A DNA stretch of 64,000 nt from Cladorhizidae sp. MBARI D1340-BT2 (GCA_028752905.1 JAQNBH010000012.1:29364314-29428313), one strand, 5' to 3'; positions 38,541-51,400 are shown, counted from the stretch's first letter. Notes: generated by a model from the letters alone, not told the origin. Numbers and translations are program-made.

Positions 38541-40739
38541 GTAGGTTTGGCTGTGCTACAAGACTAATTTCAGATCAAGGTCGAGAATTTGTTAACAGGA
38601 TTAATTCACACTTCTTGGAACCCAACAGAGAATGACATCTTATTATTATCCACAAACAAAATGGACTAGTGGAAAAATTTAACCGCACCATCCAAAGTTG
38701 CCTTCTGAAGTTGGTAGAACACCAGATAAATTCCTGGATCCTATTCTATTTGCTATCAGAACTTCTAAGCAGAAGTCTACCGGTTATACACCATTTGAGA
38801 TGATGTACTAAAGGTTAGTTATGATTTATTCTGTTTTTATGGACAATTTAAAGAAAGGCAACTCTACCCTTGGAGATAGAGATGGCACCAAAAAACGGAA
38901 GATGAAATGGAAGGTGAAATGGGAGAGTGTGGTTTCGAAGGATTTGGGCTTAAAGTTCAAGCAATGATGAAGTTGAAAGAAAGTGTTTTTCAGAATGCCA
39001 AGAAGAATATTGTTTTGTCACAAGCAAGATACAAAAAGGATTATGATGCAAAGAGGAAGTTAAAGGAGGTAATACAGTGCAGCCTTGCTAATCCCAATGG
39101 GCCTGTACCTAGACTTTTTGGAATTGGTGGATAGTTGTAATAACTTATACAGCATTACATGTGCACATGCAACCACAGTGTATTACAATAAACTACACAG
39201 CGAAATATTCCGTTAGCTTTATCTGAGTAATGGTGGCCAGCTGAAAGTACAGTATACTAACTGTTGGCTGGGTTTTAAACAGTGAACAGTGTCTTGTAAA
39301 TTTAAGTGCATAGAAATATATAATTTTTATTTACCTGTACACACCACAAACAACTGCTTGGGTTGTGTAGAGGACTATTTTGTAGAACCACCTGAAACTG
39401 ACAAGCCTATGTATATAATTGCTAATCTCTATTCAGATTGGGAAGGTTGGATTAGCCCAGTTCAGATTAGCATGTTCTCATGGGAAGTTCTAAGTGGGAC
39501 AGCAGGAAAGGAGACAAAATATTTCCTAAATGGATTCGCCCATACGAAATTGTCGAACGAAAGGTTCAAAAGCTTTCCCGGTTGCGTAACCTCAAGTCTA
39601 ACATTATCCTTGCAGTCTGGTCAATGCCGACAGACTGAAAGTGTACAGAGAATCATCTGCAAACAATCCATCGCCAGAAAAAAAGCCACAAGTCTGCACC
39701 AAAAAATTAAAGGAAGAGTGAGTAAATGATGATGTTTAAAGGTAATTTGGTGAATGTTGCTTATAAAAGTGTTAATGTCTTGCAGAAATCCACAATGCTA
39801 TGCATCTGAATCACTTAGAATGATTGTACCATGTAATATTAATATTTCTTATTCCAGAAGAAGTTTACAGAAAGAATGAAGAAGGAGGAAAATGGTTAAC
39901 TGATGAGCTTTGGCATAGGAACTTATTCAAAATGAATACTCAAATATTTACCCAAATATTTCAGGGTTGCAGTGCAGTCCCACTTTTGCTTCTGATGTTT
40001 TCCTAACATGTACAAAATCATTCAGAATCCATAACATCAATGGCAACCACTGGGTTACGTCTGGCAGTAGGGATACACAAGTAACTGTCTTGGACAGGTA
40101 CCGTAGTGGGTGGAGAGTGGCATGAGCTCATTATTATTGACTCATCAGCTAGCAATAATCTACCATTTGTTCATTGGACCTGGAAGGTATGGCGGGGACA
40201 CAGTTAGTTGTCTATGTCCCAGAGGTGCAACAGCGCAAAAGGGTATAAGTGACTGTGATGTCTTTGCTATCGCATATGCATACCACATGGCCAGGAGTGA
40301 TGTCGTTGAAGATATGGAAATCAACCAAGAAAAATGCAAAGTCATTTATTCGATTGTTTTAGCCATTGGAAGTTACTTCCATTCCCTCTTTTGCTCATGT
40401 AAGATGCCAGAGAACATGATTCAGTATGACAATTATTGTGAGGAATGGTACCACTTACAGTGTGTAGGACTTGATACCTCACTAACCAACAACACTGAGC
40501 ATTGGTTTTGCAGAGATTGTAAAGCTGAGTTATTATATTTCCAAAGATGTTTGCTTTTATTGAAATATCTACTGTGATAATACTTGGTGTCATTTGTCAC
40601 TGTGGCTTATTGTAGGATACAATGAAAGGGGGGAGGGGATGGTAAAAGGTGTCACAAGTTACAGGGGGTCCCTAGATCCAGAAGGGCCAGAAAACATCAT
40701 TTTCAATACATATATATATACAGACTGAAATACAGGCAA

Positions 40740-42010
40740 CTCCATTGTGCACACAAATGCATGTGCTCACAGTTTCCTCACTCAAATGCACTCCATCCTA
40801 ACAACTCGGTAAGGCAAGCATCCCAGCCAAGTCAAATACTCTGTTGAAATCATCAGATGTTTCCTCGCTCATCCTCAGGTAGATCACAATTTTAATAAGA
40901 CTTCCCCCTGGCCTAGCCACTAGAAATGGAATTCACTCAACCCTCAGATGAGGGGCTAGTATCCCATGAGATGGACATATGAACACAACATAGATAGCTT
41001 ATATTATGTAGACATGATCGGTAATCTTTAAAGTGTTCCATAACCTCCACTCCTGATCCATTTATTTTGAGTCTTTCAAAGAGTGAATTTCCGGTCACTA
41101 TAATATATACCTGCTTGGATAGGTCGCAACAAACCGGGGTGAGGTCACTCCATCCAGAGGTAGGTAACTGCACAGGGGGTTATTGTGTTCTCATTCAAAT
41201 ATACTCCATCCTCAGATAGGTCACAACTTAGTAAGACAAATATCACTGGTCTAGCTGCACTAAAAGGACCTTTAGATGTCGGCGTCACTGAAATCTAGTC
41301 TATTTACACTAAAATGAATTGCCTCTACAGAATAGCAAGACAGAGGTCATTCAATCCCATAGTAGGTCACTATACAGTGACCGGAGCTCACTGATACAGT
41401 GATCCTCAGGGATATTTTAAAAGGAAAGGGGTTACCATGTACTGCAACACCTTTCATGCATCGCACCTGAAATGCACTGTAACACCTGCTTAGACAGATC
41501 ACAACAAACTGGGGGAGAGTTCTCCATCCAAAGGTAGGAGGAGGTCACTGTTTTCTCTCACTCAAATCCACTCCATTCTCAGATAGGTCACAACTAAGTA
41601 AGACAAATATTGTAGCCCAGATATTCTAAATTGCAATCCTCAGCTGTCTGCCTCACTGAAATCAGTATCTACATCCTCGGAAGATCATGGAAACAAGGCA
41701 GTCACAGTCAAGTACAGAGGTGACTGTTTCCTTAGAATCTGCACTCCATCCTCAGATAGAACACAATTAACTACTCCAGTAACAGTTTTAGTCTATTTAT
41801 TCAAATCAACTCCCTCCCAGACCACCATTGAATATTGAGAGGGGTGTCACTCCATCCTGACATAGGTCACTATACAGTGAATGGGGGTCACTGAGAACTA
41901 GGATACAGTGACTCCCAGGGTTTAAGGGGAGGTCACCAGATACAGCAACACTTGTCATGCATCGCACCTCAAATGCACTGGAACACCTGCTTAGAGAGGT
42001 CACAACAAAC
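40740..42010. repeat. Degenerate dispersed-tandem repeats, unit 1
   Basis: Variants of ACTCCATCCTCAGATAGGTC (followed by ACAAC and AAGTAAGACAAATAT) recur near 41207, 41567 and 41746, with linked blocks TCACTATACAGTGA and GGTCACCAGATACAGCAACA. Spacing is irregular, about 180-360 bases. Non-coding; satellite-like origin is inferred. Confidence 0.65.
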
Positions 42011-42267
42011 TCGGGTTAGGGTTAACAGGGGAGGAGACAGGAGATGAAAAGTGGCGGGGCTGAGATATGCATGCAGAAAGTTTGCTGGACTACGCCCTAC
42101 TAGTCTAGCCATATATACTAGCTAATTGGTTGAACAATTATTATACTTCCTCCCATGGATTCTCACTAAACTGACAAATTTAATTTAAAGGACTCATGTA
42201 TTGTTTGCATGATTGTGTGTACAAAGATAAATATAACACATCAAGGAAAGCTTCCAATAAACTTCTT

Positions 42268-44667
42268 TCATTCATTATTATTCATTGGCGACTGAAACCA
42301 AGTCAAGTGAGTCTTGTGGACATGGAGAAGCAAGCAATTATTCAGCCTTACTTCAGTCATCGTAGATGTTGTGTACGTTAAGACACGCTTCAGTGCAGAA
42401 AAGGTTCTTTCAGCCATTGCAGATGTAACAGGGATTATTAGATAGAGACGAAGAAGCTGATGCACAGTTGGTAGCATTGTTTTGAAAATGCTTTTCTTGT
42501 TCATTACATCACAGATCGTCTGTACAGAAGTGACTTTCTTCACTTCAGGGCTACCTTGCTTGACAACATCTTGTAAGAGTTGGAGGTGTCTGGCTAAGTC
42601 TGACATATTGACATCATCTTTGTAGCAAGATCTCTTCAGCTCTTCCATGCTGTCTTCATAATCATTACCATTTGCTGCACTTACAAAGTTTTTTCAATTG
42701 CCAGGATTGATGGAATATATTGTTTACTAAACCTGTCTTCCAACTCACCATAGAGCAGGTCACATGCTTCAAAGAACATTTGCCGAAAGTATGCCTTTGC
42801 AGACATAAAAAGGTGTGGTTCACTCCCACTTTCAAAACGTGGACGATGCCTTCTGTAATGAGGTAATTCTGGTTGGCCAATATTGAACTTTTCAACAATG
42901 GTGACACACTTGTCATAAAACCTGTCGAAATTTTCATCTGTCCTGTTTCGTTTGAAGAATATCTTGGCAGCATCAACAGCAGAGAGTGCTTCATGCAAAG
43001 CTATGTCTTCTTTTTGCAAAGTGAAAGAAACTTGCTCTGTTGCACTAAATAAAAAGTGACTGAGTTGGAGACCAAATAAAGTGCTGAATTTTTCCAAACA
43101 GTGCTTCAAACCAGCAGCCTTTAAACCATATTCAATATGTGTTGCTGAATTAATTTCCTCCAATGCCTCTAACAATAGAGTGTAGTCTTTGAGAATGGCT
43201 TCTATTGCAACAGTTCTTGCTGTCCATCTGGTAAGACATAATGTCTTCAGACTAATACCTCCACTTGTCTCTTGTAACTTCAATGAAAAGAGATGTTGTC
43301 ATTTCGGAGATAGATGAATGAACTTGCTTATTTCCTTCACTGTTTCGGGACCATCTCTGATACATGCAAGCTTCCTTCCAACATCCTGTAAGCAAAGATA
43401 CAGTGGATGTGCACTACAATGCAGTGCAATTGCAGAAGGGTATTCATTTCTAAACCTTATTGCCACACCAGATTTTCTTCCCTGCATGTTGGATAAGCCT
43501 GTCCTCGACATAATGATAATGGGAGGCTGCATCGAAGTGAAAATAGTCTCTGCTCTATTGTCAGGAACCCTAAATAAGCCAATTGAATCTTCTTGTACTC
43601 ACAGCATCTGGGCACTACAAATATGGTCAAGCCTCTGTACTTGTCTGTCTGAGATGCCCAATACCACCCCACAGGTACACAGGGCAATGTTGAATGGAGC
43701 ATTCATTGGACGAAGTCATAGTCAGTATTCACCCAGCGGATGGACAAATCGAGATGTTGGCTGTTGATAACATCGGTTGCCTCATCAGCTATTACTGAAA
43801 ACCATACTGGTTCAGTCTTTTTCATTTTGTTTAAAAGGATTCGAAGTAATGTCTGCCCTAGAATAGAAATTTGCTGACTGATGACTAGTGAATCGGTTTT
43901 CTTAGATCCATTTTTTTTTATAGCTTCATTATTCTCACTCCAAACCAGCAGAAGCTGTTGTAAGTTACCTTCTGATTCAGTATGACTATTGCTTGACGAG
44001 TAAGATATCGTATGCCTTTTAACTGCATTAGCAGTCCTTCTCTTCGGGTTTGCTGAAGTTGTTGCATGTGGCAGCTCAGCTGGCTCGCAATTGTTGGCAT
44101 CCCATGAGCTATCCATTTTAATTTTGCTTCTCTATGAGTATGCGAAATTTCATGTCCTCTGAATTTTCCAAGGCTTTTTTCCAATTCTGGAATCCTGATT
44201 TAGTAAAAGCACTGTCCCCCATTTTACTGAAGGAAAGTAAATCATGCTTGTTGGTATAACGACAATAAAGACAAATTGTATAATGCAAATACTAAGCCAA
44301 GGAAACTTATATACCACTTTGGTTGAAAATTTCTCTGTTTAGATACCAGTAGTGCTAGTGTTGGCTTATCAATTGGTTGAAAAGCTTCTACATCGCTACT
44401 ACAACATTGTGACATGCACTGATTTGAAGTTTCAGCATAATTAGGGGTTGGTAAGATAGGAGTGTTCGAGTTTATCTCACTTGAATGCTGCTCTACATTT
44501 TCTGGACTTCCATGTTGAGCATCTCCTTTTTCATCACTGCCAAGAACAACCATTGCTTCGGATTCATCACAATCACTGGCTTCTGAACTATCTTCCAGTT
44601 CCTCAGTTTCCTTTGCTTTTTTAGCTTTACTGGACCAACTTTTCAGTGATGCTTGTCGCTTAGACAT
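42268..44667 (-). pseudogene. hAT-superfamily transposase relic, unit 1
   Basis: The minus-strand coding region starts MSKRQASLKSWSSKAKKAKE (44667). It continues through a zinc-finger-like segment (WKKALGKFRGHEISHTHREA type, about 44200-44120), the DUF4371-like core (LDLSIRWVNTDYDFV; FRNEYPSAIALHCSAHPLYL; LTRWTARTVAIEAILKDYTL) and ends in the hAT dimerisation region (LYLIIPVTSAMAERTFSALK) at 42268. It resembles ZMYM1-like hAT proteins. Frameshifts near 44100, 43700, 43300 and 42680 split it. A right-end candidate is TCTCCGCCACTG near 45075-45086; the left end is uncertain. Confidence 0.82.
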
Positions 44668-45590
44668 AATGTAGCTATCAGTATATATGGGCCTGCAAAT
44701 CAACTTGGCGTCTAGATAATAATGTAGCTGGTTATAATGCTATATGCCCATGTGGTCTAGATGCTGAGCTGGTTAATAGGATGCACAAGTCAAGTGTCAG
44801 TGTAGGAGCCTCAGTGCACTAATTGATTATGGTTAAATTATAATAACATGCACAAGTCGGTATATATAGGCACCTCAGTGCACTAATTAAACCATGAAAC
44901 TCTATCTAGTGTATGTTCTTTGCAGTCTGCCTACATAACTTGCAATGTAATTACACAAGGCAGTTCGTGAATGATGAAACTAAACATGTTGACATTGACA
45001 AAAAATGGGGGGCTTAGCCCCCCCAGTATAAAACTTGGGGGGGGGGGGCAAGTGCCTCCCTGTCCCCCTGTTTTCTCCGCCACTGGGGTACTCCATTCAG
45101 AGGTAGGAGGGCTCACTATCACTGTTCTCTGTCACTGTTCTCTCATTCAAATGCACTCAGATAGGTCTCAACTAAGTAACACAAATATTTTCGTCTAGCT
45201 ATTCTAAAATGCAATCCCCAGTTGTCTGCCTCACTGAAATCATAGTATCTAAAATTAACTGCATCCTCGGAAGATCTAGCGAGGCAATTACAGTCAATGG
45301 TCTCTGTTTCCTTACACAACTGCACTCCATCCCCAGATAGGACAGAACTAATATCTTGGCTAACTATTCCAATAACAGATGCTTTATTCCCCTCACTGAA
45401 TCCATGCTAAAATGAACTGCCTCCTCAGCCGATCACAAAAAGGGGGGGCACTTTATCCCAGGGTCACTGTATCCTTGTACTGTACTTGGTGACCGAGGGT
45501 CACTGATTATGACCAGGGTTCATTTTAAAGGGGGGTCACCAGATACTGCAACACCATACATATAATTGATTTATATATATGTGGGACTGA
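44668..45590. repeat. hAT flank, G-rich inverted tract and more degenerate repeats, unit 1
   Basis: A near-duplicated line CTCAGTGCACTAATT occurs at about 44810 and 44873. A G-run and C-runs lie at 45007-45068. Repeats related to 40740-42010 (CAGATAGGTCTCAACTAAGT) fill 45120-45560. No gene is seen. Confidence 0.5.
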
Positions 45591-45598
45591 GAGCGAAG

Positions 45599-47256
45599 AT
45601 GCACCGCGTGCAACGCTGGTTAGCAGCGGTTTGCCTAGCCGTGGCAGTATTTATGTTTTTCTTAATTTTCTAACACAGCGCCTGGATGCTCACTGAGGCT
45701 AACTCAGTAGAAGCGTATACCAGGAGAGTAATGATAAAAAGAGTGACATAAGGATGTTCCAGAATGAAAATGATGGGAAAGAGAAAAACGCTGTAGGACG
45801 CCCCAAAGTGGATTATTCGGAGCTGGTTTTACCTGACGTGATGAAGCCAAGAACAGATGATGTTGCTAAAAATATGATGGCATAGCTGACGCTGATATTG
45901 GGAACAATAAAGAAGGGATAGGTACGAGTTCAGAGGCCGTAAATGGCAAAGAAGATGAACTCGAGAAGGGTGCCACGGTGGCACACAGCAGTAAATATGT
46001 TGACAAGCATTCTGTTGAAATTCCATTTTACTGACAATCTGAGTCGTGCTACACCTCTGCGCCCAACTGTACACAGTGAGAAAGAACCAGCTACATCTCT
46101 CCCTCCATTGCCAATCTTTTACCCTTCAAAAGAGCGTGCTGTATACTTTGATGATCAACCAACCAAAACACCTCTGTATTTCTGGTGGTTAGCATCCGAA
46201 TCATGGCCAATAACCTGATTGTTGGCTGTCAGGTGGATGGAAAACAAGCAGGCAGTTTTAGTGCGAAGTTGATTGGAGAGACATCTCACTGGCGAATACC
46301 TCACGACAGGATAAACCATGAAGAAGTTCTGGTACACTGTTATGACTTGCCCGTCAAAAATGGAAGCAACGGTTACATTATGTATAAAGCGAGTAATTAT
46401 TCCCATGTTATTGTGGCTGCATCAGAGCGTCCTCTTGTCATTCCTTATCCTAGAATAATCCTAGAATAAAACCCTCGTCAGCCGAGGGAGTTAAATACAA
46501 CATGACCATCGTCACGTGTGCTAAAATCTTTGAAAACCGCCATGGCTAGAACAATAGTTGACCTACCAGAGAACATTGGGAGTAGATCACGTCCATTTAG
46601 ACGTAGAAGATTCATTTGTACACAGAAATGGATTGAGGAAGCCTTTCATGAAGAGATACATGGAGGAAGGGTTCTTATCTGTTGATGTGTGGAAGAGTTA
46701 TCTGGAAATTTGGTACCACAATCAAGGATTGATTTACGAAGATTGCCCATACCGATTCAGGGGGACATAAGATTACATCATCATGCTGGATACTGACGAC
46801 TTCCTCACACTAAGAAAACCAGAAGAAATGAAATTGCAGTATTACATAGACGCATTTTGCAGAGGCAAGGACATAGGTTCGTGCAAGTTCAGGTGGGTAG
46901 AATACTTTCCAGATGTCTTCGGTTTCAGTAATGCCTCTACAGCTGATGGAAATATCACCAGAAGTCTGAGGAATTACTCGCATTTTAACCAGGGAAATCC
47001 CAAGTCCCTTCACCGAACCACAGTTCTGATCGATACAGCAACCCACTATGCTTATCTTATGATGCCTGGTTATAAGCAAGTGTATGTACCACCATTGAAT
47101 ATAGCATACGTTGCACATCTCAGAAGTCATCAAAAACTTCCAGAAAAAGGTTTGGTCACTGGCCTACCTAACACTTGTTCAGAACACCTGCTCAGTAGAT
47201 TATTGCTAGCTGGTACTATACATTTGGTCCTTTTCATCACCCATGTAAAGAATTAA
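45599..47256 (+). pseudogene. GT92 glycosyltransferase pseudogene, unit 2
   Basis: Collinear with the intact gene at 30938-32656. It starts ATG 45599 but meets an in-frame TAA at codon 25 (45671) inside the membrane anchor. Small deletions shift the frame through the stem, AATCCTAGAATAAAAC adds another stop near 46466, and TAT has become TAA at about 46768. The downstream frame 46783-47256 is still open and keeps LDTDDF. Some fragments are long, but no full product is possible. Confidence 0.88.
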
Positions 47257-47358
47257 TCAATATTCTATTGTGAACTCAATGCCAGTGCTTGTGCTGAAAT
47301 AACTAATTGGTCTATTGAAATACAATAAAGTAGATGCCGTCAGCTAGCTGGAGATATT

Positions 47359-47433
47359 AATGAATCACATCTGGAATATGCTGCTCCTGTTTGGGACACA
47401 CACTTCATTGGAGACGTGACTAAACTAGAAAAG
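47359..47433 (+). pseudogene. LINE reverse-transcriptase C-terminal fragment, unit 2
   Basis: Duplicate of 32759-32833, with the same 25 codons. Confidence 0.65.
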
Positions 47434-47499
47434 TCTAATTTTCAAAACGAGAACAAAAAAAGAGTTGTTGCATGACTGCCATCTGGACCTATTATTCAT

Positions 47500-47680
47500 A
47501 TATGTTACAATGAGCTACTCAAATTAACTTGAAATTTACTCTTCAACTATATACCTCCTCTTGACATTAATACTGATGAAGGCTAGAGCATGTAGTCGAA
47601 ACGTCGAGAGAGTAAATTTCAAGTTGATCCTCATTGTAAATTCATTCTGTCTACTGCGAGTTTGTTGAGTGTAAATATAT
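47500..47680 (+). mobile_element. Foldback element with hammerhead-like core, unit 2
   Basis: Duplicate of the unit 1 copy at 32895-33065. CTGATGA, GGCTA...TAGTC and GAAACGTCGAG are all preserved, as are the outer AACTTGAAATTTACTCT arms. Confidence 0.6.
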
Positions 47681-48219
47681 ATCATGCATAATTATTATAA
47701 AGACATAGCTAGGAAGAGAGCATATTATTATAAGGATATGTCAGGGATTGCTATATTTATAGTGGTTTGGCCTATTTCAACAAAATCACTTCACCAAAGA
47801 CAACTAACTTTGACAGTTTCTTAGCATCCGATATAGTTGCAGATAATTTTATGTCAGCATCTTTGAATCATTCATTAATGTTTATTATGGTAGTGAACTG
47901 GCAGATCCCTCCCCCCCTCCCCCCCCCCCCCCCCCCACCACACACAAGAAAACTATCAAAACCATAGAATTGTCTTCAGGATCTATCATTTAATTTGTTT
48001 TCTACCCCTCAATAACTTGAGTACTGCAAGTTCTTTAGTAATAATTTAACAAGCATGGGACTAGCTGAGATTCAGCAGCTGCTATATGTATGTTTTTTCA
48101 ATGCAAAGGAAGTGAACTGTTTGTTGACTGATAAACTTATTTTTGTGACAATAGTAAACAGTACTAACCTTCAACAAAAACGTTTTTTGGTCTGTGTTCC
48201 TGTGTGTACATAATATGAG
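47681..48219. other. Unit 2 spacer up to the Ty3 insertion
   Basis: Non-coding counterpart of 33066-33615, with a C-run at 47918-47937. Confidence 0.5.
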
Positions 48220-48224
48220 TGTGT
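48220..48224. repeat. Ty3 target-site duplication, left
   Basis: TGTGT directly before the 5' LTR; its partner follows the 3' LTR at 52789-52793. Confidence 0.9.
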
Positions 48225-48446
48225 TGTAGTAACTTGACTTGTTGTACTGGGTACTTTGAACTATGTATATGATTCATGCATTGACGCATACACAATAGCC
48301 ATGTCATGTGATTATGAGGCGGGGCGTGGGACACGCCCGACCAGTTAGTTAGCCAATCTATCTCATGCTGTTTCTGTGACTATTTCTCTCTCCATGCATT
48401 TGCTCATCAATACTTTCAATATAGGAAGTTGACCCACGATATTACA
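48225..48446 (+). repeat. Ty3 5' LTR (222 bp)
   Basis: Starts TGTAGTAACTTGACTTGTTG and ends CGATATTACA. It has 13 extra bases (TATGTATATGATT) relative to the 3' LTR. Confidence 0.95.
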
Positions 48447-48447
48447 T

Positions 48448-48462
48448 TGGCGACGAGGATGG
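48448..48462 (+). promoter_or_regulatory. Primer-binding site, complementary to tRNA-Ser 3' end
   Basis: TGGCGACGAGGATGG begins one base after the 5' LTR. It is complementary to the 3' end of animal tRNA-Ser(GCU) (…CCATCCTCGTCG plus CCA), as I recall that tRNA. It overlaps the gag start codon at 48459. Confidence 0.8.
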
Positions 48463-51400
48463 CCGTAGCTCCAATCTTCGGGAAAGTTGGAGAGTATCAG
48501 CCAGAGAATGAAATTTTTTCGTCCTACCTTGAGCGAGTACAGCTGTTTTTCTCAGCCAACAAGGTGCCTGACGCGAAGAGGGTTCCCGTTTTCTTAAGTG
48601 TGTTAGGAAGCAAGACATACTCGCTGCTGAGAAGTTTAGTGGCTCCCACTCTTCCACAGGATAAATCTCTTGAAGATTTAGTGACGGTTCTTAAGAAACA
48701 CTTTGAGCCAAAGCCTCTTGTGATTGCAGAGCGGTTTCATTTTCACCAACGCTCGCAGAATATGGGTGAGTCTATCTCAGAGTATGTGGCTGAACTCAGG
48801 AGGCTTACTGTTCACTGCAATTATGGCACTCATCTTGAGGAGGCATTAGTGTGTGGCATCCGGGACTTGCGCACCCAGAAGAAGCTCCTGGTCATTGATG
48901 CGCTCTCTCTAGCTAAGGCCATTGAGATTTCACATGGGGAGGAGGCTGTGAACAAGAATGCGGAAACCCTAAAAGGAAGAGAAATCACCGTGAACGCTGT
49001 CATGACGCCATGTTACCGTTGTGGCAATAATTCCCACGAACAGAAAGACTGTCGTTTCCGAAATGCTGAATGTCATAACTGTGGGAAACGGGGTCACATT
49101 GCTCCAGTGTGTCGGTCTAAGGGAACGTCTCGATCACGACGGTCAAATCTACGCGTAGTCAGTTCGGATTCACAACCGTCTCATCAGAGGAAATCACCAC
49201 CCGTTACACAATATGTTACCGTTGCCGAGGACGATCATGATCTGAGAGTTGATTCCCAAGGAACACAGGACACTGAATACCTGCCATTACATGCTGTGAT
49301 AGGAGCATCCACACCACCATATCAGGTACCCTTGGTAATTAATGATGTAGTGCATAATATGGAATTAGATACGGGAGCCTCAGTCACTCTCATGTCTGAG
49401 GCAGAGTGCCATAAGTTATTCCCTGGGGCTACCCTGAGAGCCTCGTCAATTCTACTGAAGACTTACTCAGGAGAGCGTTTACCTGTAGTTGGGGAAATGG
49501 ATGTGAGGGTGCAGTATGAGCAGCAGGTTCAGGAATTGGTTTTGACTGTAGTGGCAGGAGATGGACCAAGCCTATTAGGCAGGAACTGGCTCAGGCATTT
49601 TCAACTGAATTGGCATGAAATTCGGGCTGTATATAGTCACCCTAGTGGAAGTTTAGAATACCTGTTGGATAAGTATGGTGACATATTTTCAGATGAGTTG
49701 GGAACAATAAAGTTGTTCAAGGCTAAGTTACATATTAAGCCTAATGAACGGCCCCGATTTTTCAAATTCCGTACTGTCCCCTATGCTCTTAGGAGTACCA
49801 TAGAAGCCGAGCTAGACCGCCTTGAACGTGAAGGAATTCTGGAGAAGGTGACTCATAGCGAGTGGGCTACTCCCGTGGTGGCCGTGCCAAAGCCAGACGG
49901 ACGAGTCCGTATATGTGGAGATTTCAAGGTCACCGTTAACCAGGCTCTCAATGTGGACCAGTACCCTCTTCCAACTGTACAGGACCTTTTTGCGACTTTG
50001 GCGGGTGGAAAGAAGTTCACAAAGTTGGATCTATCACAAGCCTACCTGCAATTGGAACTCCACCCCGAATCACAGAAGTATTGCACGCTGAACACACATC
50101 GGGGTCTCTATCAGTTCACACGTCTTCCTTTTGGCATAGCATCTGCTCCAGCAATGTTTCAAAAGATAATGGACACCATACTACAGGGAATTCCTGGAGC
50201 CTCGTGTTATGTGGATGATATCCTCGTAACTGGAACCACAGAGGAAGAACATCTCCAGAGGTTGGAAAAGGTCCTCCGTCAGTTACAAAGCCATGGCATC
50301 CGGATGAAGAGGGACAAATGCTACTTCTTCCAGGATGCAGTTGAATATTTGGGGCACCGAGTCGATGCCGAAGGAATAAGGGCCTTACCGGCAAAGATAG
50401 AGGCGATTGAAAAGGCTCCCCTGCCACAGAATGTGCAGCAGCTGCGGTCATTTCTAGGTCTGTTGAGCTATTACCGTAAGTTCTTGCCGAACTTGGCCAC
50501 AATTCTCCAACCTCTAAATGATCTTCTTCAGAAGGGAAAGAAATGGGTTTGGTCGGCCAAGTGCTCACAGGCCGTAGCGACAGCGAAACAGCTGTAGACT
50601 TCATCAAATCTTCTCATCCATTATGACTCCATGTTGCCACTTCGACTAGCTGCAGACGCTTCTCAGTACGGATTGGGAGCCGTTATCTCACATGTGCTAT
50701 CTGACGGATCCGAGCGACCGATTGCTTTTGCCTCACGATCACTATCCAAGAGTGAGAGAAATTACGCGCAGATTGACAAGGAAGCCCTCGCACTGATCTA
50801 TGGCGTCCATAAATTCCATGCTTACTTATATGGCAGGAAGTTTACTTTGATTACTGACCATAAGCCCCTCACAACCATTCTAGGGCCCAAGAAGGGTGTG
50901 CCAGCCGTTGCGGCTGCCCGGTTGCAGAGGTGGGCCATACTCTTAGGAGCCTATAACTATGACATTGTCTTCAGATCTACGAAGGAACATGGGAATGCTG
51001 ATGCTCTCTCATGCTTGCCACTGCCGGAAGGTGAATTGGAGCACCCCTCGGAGACTACGCTGTGTAACATACGTCAGATAGAGATGCTGCCACTGACCTC
51101 TCAGGAGATAAGGAGGGCCACTCAGCGAGATCCTGTTCTAAGCAAGGTGCTTTCCTACAGTCTCAGGGGTTGGCCAGGTCGTGTACCCAAGGATCTACAG
51201 CTCTACCACAGAAAGATGGCAGAACTCTCTGTGGAAGATGGCTGTTTGTTGTGGGGAGGACGTGTGGTAATTCCTATCAGTCTGAAGCAGATGGTCCTGA
51301 CTGAGCTACACAGAGAGCACATGGGGGTATCACGCATGAAGGCATTGGCTCGTAGTCATGTTTGGTGGCAGGGACTCGACAAGGATTTAGAGTTAATGGG

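Larger units (their letters stand above)
35622..40577 (+). mobile_element. Decayed Ginger-like element (integrase, Ulp1-type protease, PHD finger), unit 1
   Basis: Plus-strand fragments, in order: (1) an H2C2 integrase zinc domain at about 35624-35800 (GHLGGDKTF, CGKCQRVNDKF, LHPIPVIPEVW); (2) integrase core at about 37785-37870 (DYFMKWPEVQALPSK) and 38545-38812 (RLISDQGREFVN, NGLVEKFNRT, TGYTPFEMM); (3) a GPY/F-like C-terminus at about 39500-39720 (KWIRPYEIV, VNADRLKVY); (4) an Ulp1/C48 peptidase remnant with HWVT (about 40047) and SDCDVFAIAYAYHMA (about 40245); (5) a PHD finger at about 40392-40525. Integrase with extra protease and PHD domains is known from Ginger/KRBA2-like cut-and-paste elements. 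A Tigger copy splits domain 1 from 2. Stops and frameshifts abound. Element ends are not found. Confidence 0.65.

Noticed and set aside
37740..40577. A second Ty3/gypsy element, or a Maverick/Polinton
   Set aside because: No LTRs, protease-RT-RNase H or viral capsid/polymerase genes are visible around it. Integrase with Ulp1 and PHD fits a Ginger-like element better, though the ends remain unknown.
50116..50607. 163-residue minus-strand frame within the Ty3 pol gene
   Set aside because: It is a shadow of the reverse-transcriptase coding strand with no domain of its own.
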